DNA of 13,079 nt from Gammaproteobacteria bacterium (GTDB taxonomy: Bacteria > Pseudomonadota > Gammaproteobacteria > Pseudomonadales > Pseudohongiellaceae), in NCBI GenBank assembly GCA_003514305.1, contig DORE01000108.1:1-13079 (forward strand). The letters are read 5' to 3'. A program made the translations under genes and the position numbers. Below are positions 1 to 6,819 of the stretch, in pieces (positions within the stretch are counted from its first letter, which is position 1; every line of letters starts with the position of its first letter). Below the pieces are notes generated by a model. The model searched no databases and was not told where the DNA came from. It was given only the letters and a program-made list of their open reading frames with translations.

Positions 1-393
1 GGCGAATTGGGAGTAGTTATGGGAGTTGAGCGGGGCGAGGTGGATGTTGGATTCGCGAACCATTACTACACCCTTCGACTTAAAGCTGGCAAGCCTGATG
101 CTAGATTGGATCTGGCATTCACCAAGGGCGATTCTGGATGCCTGGTGAATGCTTCAGGTATCTTAGCTTTAACTTCGAGCAATACCGTTTTCAATTTCAT
201 GAGTTATTTGTTTACAAAGGAAGTTCAGTCATACCTGTCGAGCGAAGCGTTTGAAATTCCTTTTGTAGACGGCGTCGCGTTACCTCAGGGAATTCCTCGG
301 CTGGATTCTGTATCTCCTCCAGCTATTGACCTTACGGAATTGTCAGACTTAAGGCCAACTCTCAATCTCATGCGTGAGCTCCGTGTTCTGTGA
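1..393 (+). CDS. fbpA: Fe(III) ABC transporter periplasmic substrate-binding protein, C-terminal part
   Basis: The reading frame is open from the first base, so the gene begins before the window; about 130 C-terminal residues are present. In FbpA/FutA-type proteins this lobe closes over ferric iron in the periplasm and delivers it to the inner-membrane permease. Visible family marks are the segment GEVDVGFANHYYT, whose adjacent tyrosines correspond to the iron-ligating Tyr pair of the family, then a GDSGCLVNASG block, and the FEIPFVDGVALPQGIP stretch near the end (family form: EYPV..GV..P..LP). The TGA stop overlaps the GTG start of the permease gene, as expected for an operon. The signal peptide and N-lobe lie outside the window. 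The family is clear; the exact metal (ferric iron rather than another chelate) is inferred from the tyrosines and the neighbours. Confidence 0.88.
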   Translation, partial: GELGVVMGVERGEVDVGFANHYYTLRLKAGKPDARLDLAFTKGDSGCLVNASGILALTSSNTVFNFMSYLFTKEVQSYLSSEAFEIPFVDGVALPQGIPRLDSVSPPAIDLTELSDLRPTLNLMRELRVL

Positions 394-1883
394 AATTAAG
401 AGCCACGTTTTTTAGTGTCTCAACTGCAGTTGCTGCTCTCTCATTGTTGCCCGTGATAACTCTGCTAGTAATTGCAAGCGAGCAGGCAGAGGGCATTTAT
501 CTTGTACGGCATGAAATTTTCATTAATACAATGATTGTGGTTTTAGGAACCGCATTTTTGTCGATTCTAATCGGAGTGCCGCTCGCAATAATTACATCGA
601 TATTTGATCTGCCCTTCAAAAAAATACTTTTATCCTTCCTTCTTATGCCACTGGCTGTCCCAAGTTATATGGGAGCTTTCGCTTTTTACGATGCCTTTGG
701 GCCTGGTGGTGAGCTTGATAGACTGTTACCAATCACGCCACCTTCCGTAGAGGGGGTATCTGGCACTATTTTCGTCCTTGCGTTATATACCTACCCATTC
801 GTGCTCCTAACAACTAGATCCGCGCTCGCGGGATTAGATTCCAATCAAATATTTGCGGCACGCACGCTTGGGGCAGGGTTTTTTGAAATTTTTCTAAAAG
901 TAATTATTCCGAGAGTAACCAATGCTATCGCCGGCGGCGCATTGTTGGTGGGGCTGTACGCGATCTCTGATTTTGGCACTCCAGCCATATTAGGCGCGAA
1001 CACTTACACGCGGTCGATTTTTGTAGAGTATAACGCGCTAGGCTTCAGCCAAGCCGCTAATCTGTCTCTTCAGCTTGTTTTTATAATATCACTTTTTCTG
1101 GCCCTAGAATCTCGCGCAAGAATAACCAGAGCTTTGCCTAGTCAATTCGTCGCCATAAGCCTTGGAAGGGGAGGCAAGTATCTAGCTTTCCTTTTAGTGG
1201 GAACAATTATATTTGTCTCGACAGCACTGCCCGTGATTGTTTTTTTGTTTTGGCTCAGTCGAGAAGGTGTTGTGGGGGTCGAGCTTTTAACAGTTATGAA
1301 TTCGCTTTTGGTTTCGTTCGTGTCAGCCATTTTGATTGCCTTGATTGCTATACCGGTTTCAATGACAGTAACAAAAGGTCGGGTGGGTAAGGCATTAGGA
1401 AAAGTGATATATCTTGGGTTTGGTATACCCGGCATTGTTATGGGTACTGCGTTTATATATGTGGGACTGCAGTTCCCTCCGATTTACCAGACGTTCTTCC
1501 TTCTTTTACTGGCCTATCTGCTTCGGTTTCTTCCTCTAAGTGTGAGCTCAATCAGAAGTAAATTAGAAGGGCAAGATGAGAGTTTGATAAACGCTGCTAA
1601 ATGCTTAGGCGCTCGAGAATATGAGATATTTTCCCGCATTACACTGCCTCTACTCAAAAAGGCTATCATTGGAGGAGGAGTTTTGGCATTTCTAGAAACG
1701 ATTAGAGAGTTGCCGGCGACCCTCGTTCTTGGGCCCATTGGCTTCGAAACTCTTGCGACCTACATGTGGCGGGTTTACGAGGGTGGATACTTTGCTCTTG
1801 CTGCTGTGCCTGCTCTTCTGATCATGGGGGTGTCTGTTTTATCTTTGGTGGCAACTTTAGCCATGGAAGAAAACTCAAGGTAA
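390..1883 (+). CDS. fbpB: Fe(III) ABC transporter permease, fused two-domain type
   Basis: A 497-residue, strongly hydrophobic inner-membrane protein with about twelve predicted membrane segments in two homologous halves. This is the layout of FbpB/SfuB ferric-iron permeases, where one chain replaces a dimer. Each half has an EAA-type loop that contacts the ATPase: FAARTLG followed by a basic, Pro-containing stretch at about residues 154-172, and NAAKCLG followed by ITLP at about 401-420. The GTG start at 390 overlaps the upstream stop by 4 bp (GTGA), typical of translational coupling, and no better ATG exists nearby. Length and architecture are normal for the family. The partner ATPase begins 20 bp after the stop. 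It should move ferric iron from the binding protein into the cytoplasm. Confidence 0.93.
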   Translation: MKLRATFFSVSTAVAALSLLPVITLLVIASEQAEGIYLVRHEIFINTMIVVLGTAFLSILIGVPLAIITSIFDLPFKKILLSFLLMPLAVPSYMGAFAFYDAFGPGGELDRLLPITPPSVEGVSGTIFVLALYTYPFVLLTTRSALAGLDSNQIFAARTLGAGFFEIFLKVIIPRVTNAIAGGALLVGLYAISDFGTPAILGANTYTRSIFVEYNALGFSQAANLSLQLVFIISLFLALESRARITRALPSQFVAISLGRGGKYLAFLLVGTIIFVSTALPVIVFLFWLSREGVVGVELLTVMNSLLVSFVSAILIALIAIPVSMTVTKGRVGKALGKVIYLGFGIPGIVMGTAFIYVGLQFPPIYQTFFLLLLAYLLRFLPLSVSSIRSKLEGQDESLINAAKCLGAREYEIFSRITLPLLKKAIIGGGVLAFLETIRELPATLVLGPIGFETLATYMWRVYEGGYFALAAVPALLIMGVSVLSLVATLAMEENSR

Positions 1884-1903
1884 AAGCTGAACAGGAAGAC
1901 GCT

Positions 1904-2920
1904 ATGCTTCAGGTAACAGACCTCAACGCTGGTTATTCTGGCAAAAACATCTTGTCGGACATCACTTTCACATTGAACAGTAATGAGGTGATTACCCTTG
2001 TCGGTCCAACAGGTTGTGGTAAGACGACAATACTGTTGGCATTATCCGGCATTATACCAGTCTCAAAGGGAGAGATTGCTACCTCAGCTTGGGTTGCCAC
2101 CGCCGATACTCAGATAGCAACAGAAGCTCGGGAAGTCGGAATGGTCTTTCAAGACTTTGCTTTATTCCCGCACATGACGGTAGAGGAGAATGTTAGCTTT
2201 AGAGTAAAAGATAGAAAGAAGATAGATCATTGGATGAGTCTTCTTGGCTTACAATCAATACGAAGGCAAAAACCAGCGCAGCTTTCCGGCGGACAAAAGC
2301 AGCGCACCGCCCTTGCGCGAACGCTTGTACATGACCCGTTGTACATCTTGCTGGATGAACCACTTTCAAACCTCGATACCTCTTTAAAAGATAGCGTTCG
2401 CTGGCAGATTAGAGAAGCGCTCAGATCAAGCAATGTGCCGGCTATATGGGTCACTCATGACCAAGCTGAGGCGATGTCAGTAGGAGATAGAGTCGGTGTA
2501 ATGATGAACGGGAAACTTGTGCAGCTCGATCAGCCCGAAAGTATCTTCAGGAAGCCAAATAGCCCTGAAATTGCTTCATTTCTTGGAGAAGCTGTGTTCT
2601 TGAAAGCGAGCATTTCTGGTCAGTTTGCCAGAACGATCCTTGGCGACGTTGGGATATACACGGGTAACGATGGTTTTGAAAATTCTGAAGTCGTTGTCTT
2701 GATGAGGCCTTGGGACTTTTCGGTCGAAATTGCCTCGGATGGCAATGGCTTTGTCGATTGGATACGCTTTGAGGGCGAAACAAAACTGGTGAGGATTACG
2801 CTGAGTTCTGGCGAGAAAATTCTTGTCCGAATGAAAAGTTATGAAGCAATTGATCTTGGGAAAACTGTGAAGGTCACGATCAGCAGTAATGGATCTCACC
2901 CAATTTATCCAAAATTTTGA
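1904..2920 (+). CDS. fbpC: Fe(III) ABC transporter ATP-binding protein
   Basis: A 338-residue ABC ATPase of the FbpC/PotA (MOI) type that powers the permease encoded just upstream. Motifs are all present: Walker A GPTGCGKTT at residues 34-42, Q-loop VFQDF around 81-85, signature LSGGQ at 127-131, Walker B LYILLDEP at 146-153 and the switch histidine in VTHDQ (H185). Residues after about 235 form a beta-rich TOBE-like tail with the RPWD segment usual in this subfamily. I chose the ATG at 1904: it has an AGGA Shine-Dalgarno in front and lies after the permease stop. An upstream start at 1766 in the same frame would run 118 bp into the permease gene and add a non-homologous leader. Start and family are both well supported. 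Confidence 0.93.
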   Translation: MLQVTDLNAGYSGKNILSDITFTLNSNEVITLVGPTGCGKTTILLALSGIIPVSKGEIATSAWVATADTQIATEAREVGMVFQDFALFPHMTVEENVSFRVKDRKKIDHWMSLLGLQSIRRQKPAQLSGGQKQRTALARTLVHDPLYILLDEPLSNLDTSLKDSVRWQIREALRSSNVPAIWVTHDQAEAMSVGDRVGVMMNGKLVQLDQPESIFRKPNSPEIASFLGEAVFLKASISGQFARTILGDVGIYTGNDGFENSEVVVLMRPWDFSVEIASDGNGFVDWIRFEGETKLVRITLSSGEKILVRMKSYEAIDLGKTVKVTISSNGSHPIYPKF

Positions 2921-3039
2921 AAAAGTAGAGCTTGGAGTTCTTAGCCTTTATCACCATAGATTGTGGTATTGATCGTCGCTGGTCGTTTCTCGGAAGTACA
3001 GTTTTTAGCCTTTAATTTGTGCCCTTCTCGATTAACTTG

Positions 3040-3069
3040 TTGACAATAATTCTCATTTAGATTGATACT
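3040..3069 (+). promoter_or_regulatory. Sigma70-type promoter of bfd
   Basis: A perfect TTGACA -35 hexamer at 3040-3045 is followed after 18 bp by GATACT at 3064-3069, matching the -10 consensus at four of six positions. Transcription would begin about 3075-3077, leaving a very short leader with the GAGGA ribosome site at 3076-3080 close to the 5' end. The Fur-like box overlaps the -35 and spacer, so repression by occlusion is expected. The start site is predicted, not measured. Confidence 0.6.
3042..3060. promoter_or_regulatory. Fur-like operator upstream of bfd
   Basis: The 19 bases GACAATAATTCTCATTTAG resemble the classical Fur box GATAATGATAATCATTATC. In the 7-1-7 view, TGACAAT-A-ATTCTCA at 3041-3055 matches TGATAAT-N-ATTATCA at 12 of 14 positions. 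It sits across the -35 and spacer of the bfd promoter, where bound Fe-Fur would block RNA polymerase. bfd is a known Fur-repressed gene in other gammaproteobacteria, and a ferric transporter operon lies just upstream, so the context agrees. Confidence 0.7.
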
Positions 3070-3088
3070 TCAGTTGAGGAAGTCATTT

Positions 3089-3280
3089 ATGTACGTATGT
3101 ATTTGCCGTCAAATTACCGACCACGAGATTCGCGACACTTGTCAAAAAGGAAGCAACTCGTTCTCCGAATTGCGTGAACGGCTTGGTGTTGCCTCCGACT
3201 GCGGTAAGTGCGGTAAACTGGTAGTAGATATTGCGGAGGAATACTCTAAGTCCGCGTCTTTCGTCAGTGCAAGTCAGTAA
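3089..3280 (+). CDS. bfd: Bacterioferritin-associated ferredoxin
   Basis: A 63-residue [2Fe-2S] protein beginning MYVCICRQITDHEI. The four cluster cysteines have the Bfd pattern C-x-C ... C-x2-C: C4, C6, C38 and C41. Bfd binds bacterioferritin and passes electrons to the mineral core so that stored ferric iron is released as ferrous iron in the cytoplasm. The ATG at 3089 has GAGGA eight bases upstream and gives the normal family N-terminus; an earlier start at 3062 would add nine non-homologous residues and falls inside the promoter. No bacterioferritin gene lies in the window. Regulation by Fur is likely from the operator directly upstream. Confidence 0.93.
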   Translation: MYVCICRQITDHEIRDTCQKGSNSFSELRERLGVASDCGKCGKLVVDIAEEYSKSASFVSASQ

Positions 3281-3370
3281 TTCACCCTTCTGACGTCGCC
3301 GGGCCGTACCTTCTGCTATTGCTATTCGATCTCCCCGGGCTCAGCCTCTACCCAAATCTGTCGATATTTC

Positions 3371-3379
3371 TGGTATAAG
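3371..3379 (+). promoter_or_regulatory. Possible extended -10 promoter of the Ppx/GppA-family gene
   Basis: TGGTATAAG contains an extended -10 (TG-n) followed by TATAAG, five of six to the consensus. No good -35 is seen 16-18 bp upstream, which is acceptable for extended -10 promoters. It would start transcription about 55 bases before the ATG at 3443. Prediction only. Confidence 0.35.
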
Positions 3380-3442
3380 CGATCTTGGAAGGCGCCCTAG
3401 CGACCGTCCTTGCGCTCTTTTAAGCGATTTTTAAGTCCCCCT

Positions 3443-4414
3443 ATGCTTGCTTGTATTGATTTGGGTTCCAACAGCTTCCACCTCCTGATCGGAGAATGGC
3501 AGTATGGGAGAATAAAGATCGTCGAGCGTTTGAGCGAGAAAGTTCAGTTGGGAGAGAATGTTAATCAGACTGGCTCTATATCGTCGGCAGCGTTCGAGCG
3601 TGGGCTCGCTTGTTTGCGCCGTTTTGCTCATCTTATGGCGCAGTATCCCTTACAACAGTATTGGGCTTTGGGCACCAACACATTTCGTGTCACAAAGAAT
3701 GCTGATTTATTTATCGACCATGCTGCAGAAATCGGGATCGATATATCCGTCATCTCTGGCGTTCAAGAGGCGGTCCTTATCTATGCTGGAGTGATTACGG
3801 ATTTGCCTACGGACGATATCCATCGTCTCGTGATTGATATTGGCGGCGGTAGCACAGAACTCGTTATTGGTAGTCATCATAAGCGATTACTTACTGAGAG
3901 CCTGTCGATTGGCAGTGTGGCATGGCGCGACCGCTTCTTCTATGAAGTTAGGCCGGATCTTGAGTCGATTTTAGCTGCGATGGCCGCAGGTCGGCGAGCA
4001 GCGGTTGAGGTCTTTGCCTCGGTTGCTCCGGGCGTCGCTAGGTGTGGTTGGCAGCAAGCCTATGCTTCCTCAGGAACTGTTAAAATGCTGTCGGCTATCT
4101 GTGAAGGGCTAGGTTACGGAAAAAATGTAGTTTCGCTGCAGGGTCTTGACGAGTTGAAGGGTCTCCTAGCAAAAACAATTGGTGAACAAGGCGAGCTGAA
4201 GGGGCTGAAAGAAGCGCGCCGAGACCTCTTGTTATCAGGCTGGTGTGTGCTGTCAGGATTGATGGAGGCTTATAGTGTGCCGACAGTCCGGTTCAGTGCG
4301 ACTGCACTTCGAGAGGGTATGCTCGATTTTATGGTAAAAAATGAAAAAACTTTTGATGTTATGACGCAAAGTGGCCTCCCGCGTGTCAGTAGCACAACGC
4401 CACAGGTGATTTGA
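3443..4414 (+). CDS. Ppx/GppA-family phosphohydrolase, short form
   Basis: A 323-residue cytoplasmic protein of the actin-fold Ppx/GppA family, which hydrolyses inorganic polyphosphate from the chain end or the 5' phosphate of pppGpp. Phosphate-binding loops are plain: IDLGSNSFHL at residues 5-14 and IDIGGGSTEL at 131-140. The family catalytic glutamate lies in SGVQEA (E109), and ALGTNTFR at 75-82 replaces the common AT.A.R segment. The chain ends soon after the two actin-like lobes, so it lacks the extra C-terminal helical domains of the roughly 500-residue E. coli Ppx and GppA. Which substrate it prefers cannot be told. I chose ATG 3443, which places the IDLGSN motif at the usual distance; an in-frame TTG at 3410 would add eleven residues. 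It faces the phoR remnant, convergently. Confidence 0.85.
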   Translation: MLACIDLGSNSFHLLIGEWQYGRIKIVERLSEKVQLGENVNQTGSISSAAFERGLACLRRFAHLMAQYPLQQYWALGTNTFRVTKNADLFIDHAAEIGIDISVISGVQEAVLIYAGVITDLPTDDIHRLVIDIGGGSTELVIGSHHKRLLTESLSIGSVAWRDRFFYEVRPDLESILAAMAAGRRAAVEVFASVAPGVARCGWQQAYASSGTVKMLSAICEGLGYGKNVVSLQGLDELKGLLAKTIGEQGELKGLKEARRDLLLSGWCVLSGLMEAYSVPTVRFSATALREGMLDFMVKNEKTFDVMTQSGLPRVSSTTPQVI

Positions 4415-4493
4415 TCGATAATGTCATAATGAGTTTTTGCAGACCAAACCCATAATTTCCGAGGCGCCGCGAAAGTCGTTATTGATGCAAGTG

Positions 4494-5617
4494 CTAATTA
4501 TGCTGATTGAAGTTTGAGGGCTTACTTTTTAGTGAAGTCGGGGCTTCCGCAATCGGATTGTGATCGACGCTAACTTTGACCTGGCTTAGCGGAAATCGGC
4601 AACTTAAGCGGTTGCCTTTTCCACTATAAAGTATATCGTCAGCTCTCCATCGTGTCGGTACGCGATGCGCCTGACGATTGCCAGCTCCAGGCCTGTGCCG
4701 CCGGCCTGCGATAAATTTAACGTGCTCGACAAAGATGAAGATGAACTGCCGATTTTGTTGGCCAAAAAGAGCGAACAAGCTCTGTTGTTTTGATGGTGTG
4801 TCGATTTCCAGTGCTAACAGGAGTAAAAGGTCCTTGACAGAGCTCTCCATGCGCGAAGGTTGCTGATGCATCTGGGTGAGAGGCTTATCGCACTTCTTGT
4901 CGGGACTTCAAATGATGTCCATTATGGTTTCGAGATGGCCCTTGATTGCGGTGATTGAAGTGCCAAGTTCTTGGGAGACATTGCTAACGATATCTTTTTG
5001 CATCTGCTCGAGTAGATATAGTTGGGTAATGTCTCTGATAATCACCAGGCGCTAATTTTCTCCGAATAGGGCAATTTTAATCTCTGACTTTTTACTGTTG
5101 TCACTCGATACACTGATGTGGAGCGGTTTATCATAGACATTCCTTCCGAGACATTCGGTAAAACTGGGATCGCGAATCAAATTCGTTACGGGTAGCCGTC
5201 TGTCTTCTGGACATCGCAAGCCTAATAAAGATTCACTGACTTTACTCCACCAGTCGAGGTGGTCGTTTCGGTCAACTGTAATGATCGCCATCTCCAGTCC
5301 TGCTTTAGACTTCTGAGCTTTATTGATGATGTTTTCCAAATAGGTGCTGGACCGTCGTTCCTGCTTCAGGGCCTGTAAATGCCATAAAAAATCACTATCC
5401 AAAAGCCGAAGCTCCATGGTGGCTCAGGCCGATCGGATGTGTGGTTTTTAGCAGGCCATTAGGTGAGGCGATGCATCTAGACCAAATTGAATAATGCATT
5501 GCAGCTAAAAGGCCGGGTAAGAGGGGGCAGAAGTTGATTTAGAAAGTAATCAGTTAAACAAACCGCAGCCAGTGTTAGCAGCTGTCTTTTGAGTTCCGTG
5601 CGCCAGCCTTGCGCAAT
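4494..5617 (-). pseudogene. phoR: Degraded phoR, phosphate regulon sensor histidine kinase
   Basis: Reading the minus strand from 5617, homology to PhoR is continuous but broken. An ATT codon at 5615-5617 stands where a start is expected, followed by AQGWRTELKRQLL and a hydrophobic N-terminal stretch. This frame has in-frame TAG (5477-5479) and TAA (5459-5461). The signal then moves to a second frame near 5370-5385, giving the PAS domain (ITVDRNDHLDWWSKVSESLL, then PVTNLIRDPSF). That frame is stopped by TAG at 5052-5054, yet homology resumes at once with RLVIIRDITQLYLLEQM. The H-box reads VSQELGTS, so the phospho-acceptor His is Gln (CAA, 4971-4973). TGA follows at 4908-4910, then RMESSVKDLLLL. 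Only about 33 codons separate this from the G-box AGGTGLELAIV (third frame, 4705 downward), against roughly 110 in intact kinases. The last strand, GKGNRLSCRFP, is back in the second frame. No functional kinase can be made. Confidence 0.88.
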
Positions 5618-5847
5618 TGAGTTTCTTGCTGTTCGAGATTAGAGAAAGACGCCCTATTGTAGGGTTTCTACTTGATTAATTGAGCATAACTCGCCCGAAA
5701 GTCTGAAGAACAAGCGTGGCGTTCGCTATCTCAATTGATCGGATGTTCCCTGTTTTTCGTTTTTTGAAAGCGCTGCTAGTGTTCCGGCACTGTTCTAAAC
5801 CGGTCGATAGCGGCTGAGAGATCCATCTATTTGGCTGTGATGCAAGC
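5618..5847. other. Gene-free stretch between the phoR remnant and the ubiC promoter
   Basis: No coding region could be supported on either strand. phoB normally lies just upstream of phoR and would fall here, read on the minus strand, but I could not follow a response-regulator domain. A few weak resemblances to the PhoB C-terminus are listed among the rejected items. Confidence 0.5.
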
Positions 5848-5875
5848 TTGGTGACGTTGCTATGCCTCGTATAAG
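5848..5875 (+). promoter_or_regulatory. Possible ubiC promoter
   Basis: TATAAG at 5870-5875 matches the -10 consensus at five of six positions, with TTGGTG at 5848-5853 sixteen bases upstream as a poor -35. The predicted start lies about 35 bases before the ubiC ATG. The -35 is weak, so this is a tentative call. Confidence 0.35.
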
Positions 5876-5916
5876 TTTTAGCGGCTCAGTTTTGCGGCAA
5901 GACAGTGGAGACGATT

Positions 5917-6462
5917 ATGGAGCCATTTGAGACAATCGAAATTGATGATGACAACCTGAATTGGATCGAGCCTGACTCCCTGTCTTCTGTTTTGGGTCCT
6001 GCAATGCAATCGCTTCTGTCCGACAGAGGTTCTTTAACTCAACAATTGATTGAAGTAAGCAACTGTTCTTTCCGGGTGCATATGATACAGCAGGCGTGGC
6101 GGAGCGTGCTGAGACAAAGCTTACGGAAACTTTTTGGTCCGGTAGCAACATCGCACAAGTTCTGGTCCCGTAAATCAGTTCTGCTTTGTGACAGGCAGCC
6201 TGTTGTTCTCGCGCACAGTCTCATGCCAGCACATGCGGTTAAGTCTGAGCTCGGTCAGGTTCTTGACCTAGGAGAGCAACCGTTGGGCGATTTCCTGTTT
6301 TCACAGGACAGCCTAAAGCGCGACGCCTTCCAGTTCGCCCATTCGAACCGGGGATATTGGGGGCGCCGGAGCATATTTCATTTGAATAGTAAGCCAATCA
6401 TGGTTGCTGAATTCTTCTTGCCTGGAGAAATGCTGGATAGACTTATACGCAGAACGCGATGA
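5917..6462 (+). CDS. ubiC: Chorismate lyase
   Basis: A 181-residue soluble enzyme that splits chorismate into pyruvate and 4-hydroxybenzoate, the first committed step of ubiquinone synthesis. Compared with E. coli UbiC from memory, the active-site arginine is in FWSRKSVLLCD (R85) and the catalytic glutamate in MVAEFFLPG (E165). The conserved PLGDFLF (122-128) and GYWGRRS (146-152) blocks are intact. Length is slightly above the usual 165 or so because of an acidic N-terminal extension. I chose ATG 5917, which has GGAG six bases upstream; an in-frame GTG at 5905 overlaps that ribosome site and is less likely. The ubiA gene that commonly follows ubiC is not present downstream, so the prenyltransferase must be encoded elsewhere if the pathway works. 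Confidence 0.93.
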   Translation: MEPFETIEIDDDNLNWIEPDSLSSVLGPAMQSLLSDRGSLTQQLIEVSNCSFRVHMIQQAWRSVLRQSLRKLFGPVATSHKFWSRKSVLLCDRQPVVLAHSLMPAHAVKSELGQVLDLGEQPLGDFLFSQDSLKRDAFQFAHSNRGYWGRRSIFHLNSKPIMVAEFFLPGEMLDRLIRRTR

Positions 6463-6819
6463 GCCTCGCTTATTATCGTGTTGTAAATCTTTGCCATCGA
6501 GCTGTCGGCAAGTTCTCGCCCGTGGCGTTGACGATGACACGCTGGAAAATGCAGTAAAAGAAAAAGATCTCCCCCGTGAAGCAGCCAGCTGAGCTCAAGG
6601 CTCTGAAATGTTCGCGAGTGATACTTGCCGGAAAGGTGTCGCTTTGAAATCACTCTAGAATTTGCGCTGACTGGCTTGTTTAACTCCGACCCCGCATCGA
6701 TGCAAAAATTCGCCACGGCGTCCTCTCTTTCGGGGTATCTGCTTGTATCAAATGACGGCCTGCATTATGCTCTTTACTGGCTTTTTACCTGATTCATTGT
6801 TCAATTTAAGACTGGTGAC
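6463..6819. other. Gene-free stretch downstream of ubiC
   Basis: These 357 bases hold only short open frames with no recognisable domain. A plus-strand frame near 6652-6792 ends in a hydrophobic stretch that could be a worn fragment of a membrane protein such as UbiA, but the match is too poor to call. A weak promoter-like pair (TTGTAT at 6743-6748, TATGCT at 6766-6771, 17-bp spacing) may serve the next gene. Confidence 0.45.

Noticed and set aside
1766..1903. Upstream extension of the ATPase gene
   Set aside because: It overlaps the permease gene deeply and encodes a Cys-rich leader unlike any FbpC; ATG 1904 has the ribosome site and the family N-terminus.
2941..3014. Direct repeat TTAGCCTTTA at 2941-2950 and 3005-3014
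   Set aside because: Two copies of a ten-base AT-rich word with no symmetry or clear link to the promoter; likely chance.
4494..4871. The 125-codon minus-strand frame as an independent small gene
   Set aside because: Its start aligns to the dimerisation helix of PhoR and its end to the last strand of the kinase, with an out-of-frame G-box between; it is part of the pseudogene.
5618..5830. Possible minus-strand remnant of the PhoB C-terminal domain, with short resemblances to RTVDVHIRRLRKA and QTVRGAGYR
   Set aside because: The two resemblances are short, lie in different frames and are about 22 bases further apart than in intact PhoB. They could be chance.
6600..6810. Possible ubiA fragment after ubiC (a KSTAILF-like and a hydrophobic segment)
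   Set aside because: Only loose similarity needing several indels; no NDxxD-type prenyltransferase motif could be found.
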